This document shows positions 60,343 to 64,000 of a stretch of 64,000 nucleotides of DNA, piece by piece. The stretch's first letter is position 1. Each line of letters begins with the position of its first letter. The DNA lies in NCBI GenBank assembly GCA_009617715.1, contig VTFK01000356.1, positions 1 to 64,000 on the forward strand, written 5' to 3'. The DNA comes from Plectrocnemia conspersa. Lineage: Eukaryota > Arthropoda > Insecta > Trichoptera > Polycentropodidae. The notes beneath the pieces were generated by a model. It was not told the DNA's origin. It saw only the letters and a list, made by a program, of their open reading frames with translations, and did no database searches. Position numbers and translations under genes: made by a program.

Positions 60343-62239
60343 CTAAAAACGACAAAACGTTTGTGTTATTATAAACACTGAGAAAAAACTCTTCAATAAT
60401 TGAAATACTGACTAAATCTCTTACGACGCTCCGCGCCTTGTCCGCCAGCTGACTGATGAGACCGGCGTATTGCACTGTTGTGGCATTATCCAAAGATGTT
60501 TTAATCGGTATACCTAGAATGATTACAAAAATAATATGAACTTTTAAGTCAGACACGTTTGTGTTTCGTAAAATAAATTAATAATATGTAGAAAATGCTA
60601 CATGGTCCAACAATTTAAATGAGCGATATATAAAATAATTGTTTGTGCATTACTATTGGACAGATTGGGTGGGAGCGAGTGAGTATTGGTCAGAACAGTA
60701 AACACTTTATGAATAACTCTGCAACGAATCCTTTTCCATAGATTTACCTTACATAAATGCATAAATTAAATAGCACCCCAATTTAAAAAAATCATTATAT
60801 GAGAACCCCCAGAATAAAAAATCGTCACACACTTTCAAAAACATAAACAATGGAGATTTATAAAACAACCCTTGTAATGAATCGCTATTAAACACAAAAC
60901 AGTCACACAGTAAATTGCAATCAGCAAATGTCTTTTCCAGTACTTGCATAAAGCCGCACTAAACTTGTGTAAACAAAATGTATATGGTAAACTAATTAAT
61001 ATCGTGAAACACAACAAATTGCCTTAAAAAATATTTTTGCTGTAAGTTTGTGTATATTTTTTACTATTATAGTTTTATGTAAAAGTAATTTAAAAACGTT
61101 TAAATAAATCAGAATACTTTTTTTCGAATCTAAGCTAAGCTCTAATGTTCATTTGTTTAGTTCTTCTTCGAAATAAATACATAGGTATTAAGTAGAATGT
61201 TGAGTTTCACTAAATTTTGATAAAAATAGCAGATGACTACTTTTGCTTTTGAATGATTTATGCGTTTTGTAGATATGATTTAGTTGTGTGGCAACACTGG
61301 ATTTGTATGAATAGCACACGCATGAGCGCAATGCCATGTGTGTACATAAGATATTCAAGCGTGCGTTACTAACGCAGTCACAAATGGCCGGCACTACTTC
61401 TTCAAATTATGCGACATGCAATTGAAAAATTTGGGCAAAAATCTAAAAATAGGAACATATTATCTACCATTGTAAAATCAATACACAGTAGACCCCTCAA
61501 TAACACGGTAAATGGTGGAGGTGCTATTTGGGTGTGTATAGTTATGAGACTAGAAAATACTCATACAATTTTTTGCAATGTGTACGAACGAATCAGGCAC
61601 GTGTGGTGAGATATCCTTCCTTTGGCTCGCTCACACATAAAGTAACGGGCATCCAAATAGCACATCCCCAATTTACCGTGTTATTGGGGGGTCTACTGTA
61701 TGCAGCATAATCGATCTCTACATGTCTGATCTAATTTAATATTTAACCTAATATCTAGGTTTATATTTAATTATTATAATAACTGAACTTAAGATACAGC
61801 ATCTAACAGATAAGTGGAAATAAGAAGTCCTACCTGTCAAAAGTATTATATTATTACAACTACAAAATTAACAATTATTAGCCGTATCTGCGATTCAATG
61901 TATGCGAGTAGAAATATGATTTAGAATTTTTTCAAAACTGACAATTTGTGTGAGTGCAATTCACAAGTAATTTTTCATAAATATGTTATATCTAATATTA
62001 AGATTAAAAAGGACATATTTTTAGAATACACTTTAATGTGTTTGTTCAATATCACCATAACAACGCATACAAACATTCCATTAGCCTCACCTTCAGAATT
62101 GACGATTATTGTGCCGACTACTCCCTTGTGGGCGTGAATTCTCTTCAGCGTATCTTCGATTTCAGTTGCCTGAAATTGAAAATATATCATTGACAAAATA
62201 AATCGCACAATAACGGTTTGCGTTCGTATAAATTACCAT
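60232..62239 (-). CDS. robl: Dynein light chain roadblock-type (DYNLRB), whole gene, four coding exons
   Basis: Complement of join 60232-60342, 60413-60513, 62091-62169 and 62237-62239, giving exactly 97 aa, the usual family length. It starts [20 protein letters not shown], continues [20 protein letters not shown], and ends IQNPTD. This is the roadblock/LC7 fold. The protein dimerises and sits on the dynein intermediate chain, helping cytoplasmic dynein bind cargo. All key family stretches are present without a break: [33 protein letters not shown] and APDREFIL. The gene converges on the KHDRBS-like gene. Confidence 0.96.
60413..60513 (-). CDS. robl: roadblock coding exon 3
   Basis: The acceptor is tctag|GT. 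Encodes [17 protein letters not shown], then [16 protein letters not shown]. The donor is TTA|gtcagt, phase 0. This exon carries the central strand and helix of the roadblock fold. It is separated from exon 2 by a 1.6-kb intron containing a pogo-type MITE. Confidence 0.94.
61486..61698 (+). mobile_element. pogo/Tigger-type MITE, copy 2, in a roadblock intron
   Basis: CAGTAGACCCCTCAATAACA at the left and TGTTATTGGGGGGTCTACTG at the right are near-perfect inverted repeats; a TA follows the right end. Open frames at 61409-61710 are by-products. Confidence 0.8.
62091..62169 (-). CDS. robl: roadblock coding exon 2
   Basis: The acceptor is caatttcag|GCA. Encodes [16 protein letters not shown], then [11 protein letters not shown] with the last codon split (G|GT). 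The donor is GAAG|gtgagg. Unspliced reading beyond the donor gives an unrelated tail that should not be annotated. Confidence 0.94.
62237..62239 (-). CDS. robl: roadblock coding exon 1: the start codon only
   Basis: On the minus strand, CCAAA precedes ATG, which is followed at once by gtaatt. The ATG is the whole coding part of the exon. Splicing to the next exon, which begins GCA ACT GAA, gives MATE, the expected N-terminus. The intron is 67 nt (62170-62236). Confidence 0.88.
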
Positions 62240-62345
62240 TTTGGCGAAGTCCGAACCGACAGCTCTGACTCACAACTGTCAACGAATTCAGTCGTAACAC
62301 CATAAATTATCACCATGGGCAAATCGACCAATTTATTAAAAATTA
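62240..62345 (-). promoter_or_regulatory. 5' UTR and promoter side of roadblock
   Basis: GC-richer sequence directly upstream of the start codon, with several GAATTC/GTTGAC-like patches and no clear TATA box. The start site is probably within about 60-100 nt of the ATG. This is an inference from position only. Confidence 0.35.
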
Positions 62346-64000
62346 AGAACCAAAAGGGAATAATAAATGTATTGCAAATGAAAAATATCGTACTCATACT
62401 TGATAAAAATTAATGGTTAAAATATTATTATGCAAATCATTAAAGCGTTTAAAAATATATATATATTGCATTTGCACTTAATTATTTTACCTTGCTACCT
62501 AAACGTTATCTTGAGCGTAACAAATATGCAGCTATTGCATATTATAAATATGTACACGTGCATTTAAATTTTTAATTTTAAAACAATTTATTTTACAAAA
62601 GTATAATCATTTTTTCCAAAAATATACCTAGTTTTTGATTTTTATTTGGTCTAATGTTTTTATCATTTTTACTGTGTTTAAAACGTATGTTATATTTTTT
62701 TAACAACCTTATTTTTCAGTAATTTATTTAGAAAATAAAAGTCTTATTAATTTGATGGCGGCACATTCTTTTGGTGGACTTTAACGGATAGACAGCGACT
62801 GTTGTCTCCTTCACCGAACATTCATTGTTATAACAAGTACACCATATATTTCACAATAAGTAGGTAATACTGCAGCGGCTCAATCTGTGCATAATTGCCA
62901 CCCGTCAACATCCATCTGCCAAAAAAGTATAAAAGTGATGCCGCTTTATTTTGAATCCTGTCAAAAAAGTTATAGTTGAATTTACTTCAATTTTCAAGAA
63001 TATATACATGTCATAATATATGTATTATTAAGTTTGTGGCCTAAGCCTAAATGTTATCTATAAATTCTCAAAATTCCCGGTTTTTTCCCAAAGCTCTTGG
63101 ATTTTGAACGTTTCTTCCGGTCCGTTCAAAATTGTCAATTTTTCCCATCATTAATTTTCTCAAATTTTCCTTTAGACATAGTTTTCCCAAAGAAAGGGGT
63201 AAGTAGAATTGATCTGGTTGCATAAGAAAAAAATCCTTTAGTTTTTTATATATGCTTTGTAAAATTTTCGAAACAAAAAATACCCTCATCTTTGAATTAG
63301 AGACGGATTTCCATGCAGAAATTTTCGAAGAACGTGAAGTAGAAGATTGGGTTGATAATGAGACATTTTTTTAATTATAATCTATTTGCTTCAGATGAAA
63401 TTTAACTGAAAATTATTTTATGCATTTAAATAAATACTTTGTTTCACAAAATAAATTGTTTGTGCATTAATGTAAGGTGAATCTTCGGATTTTTTCTTCG
63501 GAAAAGAATTCGATACAGAGAGTTATTCATATGGTGATCACTGTTCTTACCAATGCTCACAGCTAATCTGTCCAACAGGTAAATATTTCAGTCTATTACG
63601 CACAAAATAAAATATATGTAATATCACAGTAATTGATTGTCAACTCCTACAATACGATTGTGTGCATATAGCGTATGTGTGTTTTGAATAAAAAGTGGAT
63701 AGCGTGATGTTCACTGGTGTAGTTGATAGGCGTTTTTTTCTCATTTCGTACCAGTGAGTGTTCTAGGGTAATTGGAAAATAGTATCCGGCGTGCTGCTCG
63801 AAGATGAACCGTTTATTGTGGATAATGTTGAATCATCAAACTCACTATTGGTTTTATACTCTGATGACTCGTATTCGGTAGCCATTATATTCGGAACCAT
63901 GTTGCTAATAAAATTATGATCGAGATTTGATTTTTATTCTGACTCAAAGTTGATTTAAATTCTGACCATTTAATTTTACACGTTTAAGCACTAGCATTCG
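62346..64000. other. Unassigned right end with small minus-strand frames
   Basis: 62750-62950 and 63060-63340 are GC-richer blocks of uncertain origin. A 45-codon minus-strand frame (63900-63763) starts MVPNIMATEYESSEYKTNSE and continues acidic and Ser-rich, resembling the acidic start of some transposases, but there is no catalytic motif. A 73-codon Lys-rich minus frame lies at 63289-63068. No call is made. Confidence 0.3.

Noticed and set aside
63763..63900. N-terminus of a piggyBac transposase
   Set aside because: Acidic Ser-rich composition alone is not evidence; no catalytic region or TTAA ends were seen nearby.

Overview
This is an AT-rich animal nuclear window with spliced genes, small and very large introns, and many decayed transposable elements. 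The LINE, mariner, hAT, pogo/Tigger, TTAA-flanked and SINE content, the 70-nt introns, and a KHDRBS (quaking-related) gene beside a roadblock gene point to an insect. Lepidoptera is the most likely order, but that is inference and no species-diagnostic sequence was found.

Two protein genes can be rebuilt completely. (1) A KHDRBS/Sam68-like (STAR family) RNA-binding protein on the + strand, eight coding exons at 49216-58043, 423 aa. All splice phases agree. It has a NAGNAG acceptor, an alternative read-through C-terminus with its own poly(A) signal, and a probable spliced 3' UTR exon at 59968. (2) Dynein light chain roadblock on the - strand, four coding exons at 62239-60232, 97 aa. Its first coding exon contributes only the ATG. 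The two genes converge tail to tail, with poly(A) signals about 25 bp apart near 60054-60088.

A second KHDRBS-like gene appears to enter from the left. An exon at 12888-13044 resembles exon 6 of gene 1 and joins in phase to a possible terminal exon at 44241-44316 across a 31-kb intron. If so, the two RNA-binding genes are tandem paralogs.

Inside that intron, on the opposite strand, lies an unrecognised small transcription unit at about 28062-27470. It has a TATA box and initiator at exact spacing, three exons, two introns of 74 and 70 nt with near-identical 3' ends, and a poly(A) signal. It has only very short ORFs, and three hairpins sit in exon 1. This is the best candidate for something undescribed in the window.

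Region by region: 1-12887 holds repeat relics (inverted unclassified repeat, LINE pieces, SINEs, hAT) and a few GC-richer islands. 13045-44240 is the giant intron, with a nearly full-length but frameshifted LINE (29655-33264), mariner relics, a pogo-type MITE, foldbacks and several GC-richer islands that may be regulatory. 44317-49215 is very AT-rich intergenic DNA ending in the KHDRBS promoter. 49761-52063 is an intron with a Tigger-like transposase relic, a foldback repeat and a TTAA-flanked MITE. 53182-57894 is an intron with a mariner copy, a second TTAA MITE nested between hAT ends, and a hAT transposase relic. 60514-62090 is a roadblock intron carrying the second pogo-type MITE. 62240-64000 holds the roadblock promoter and unassigned sequence.
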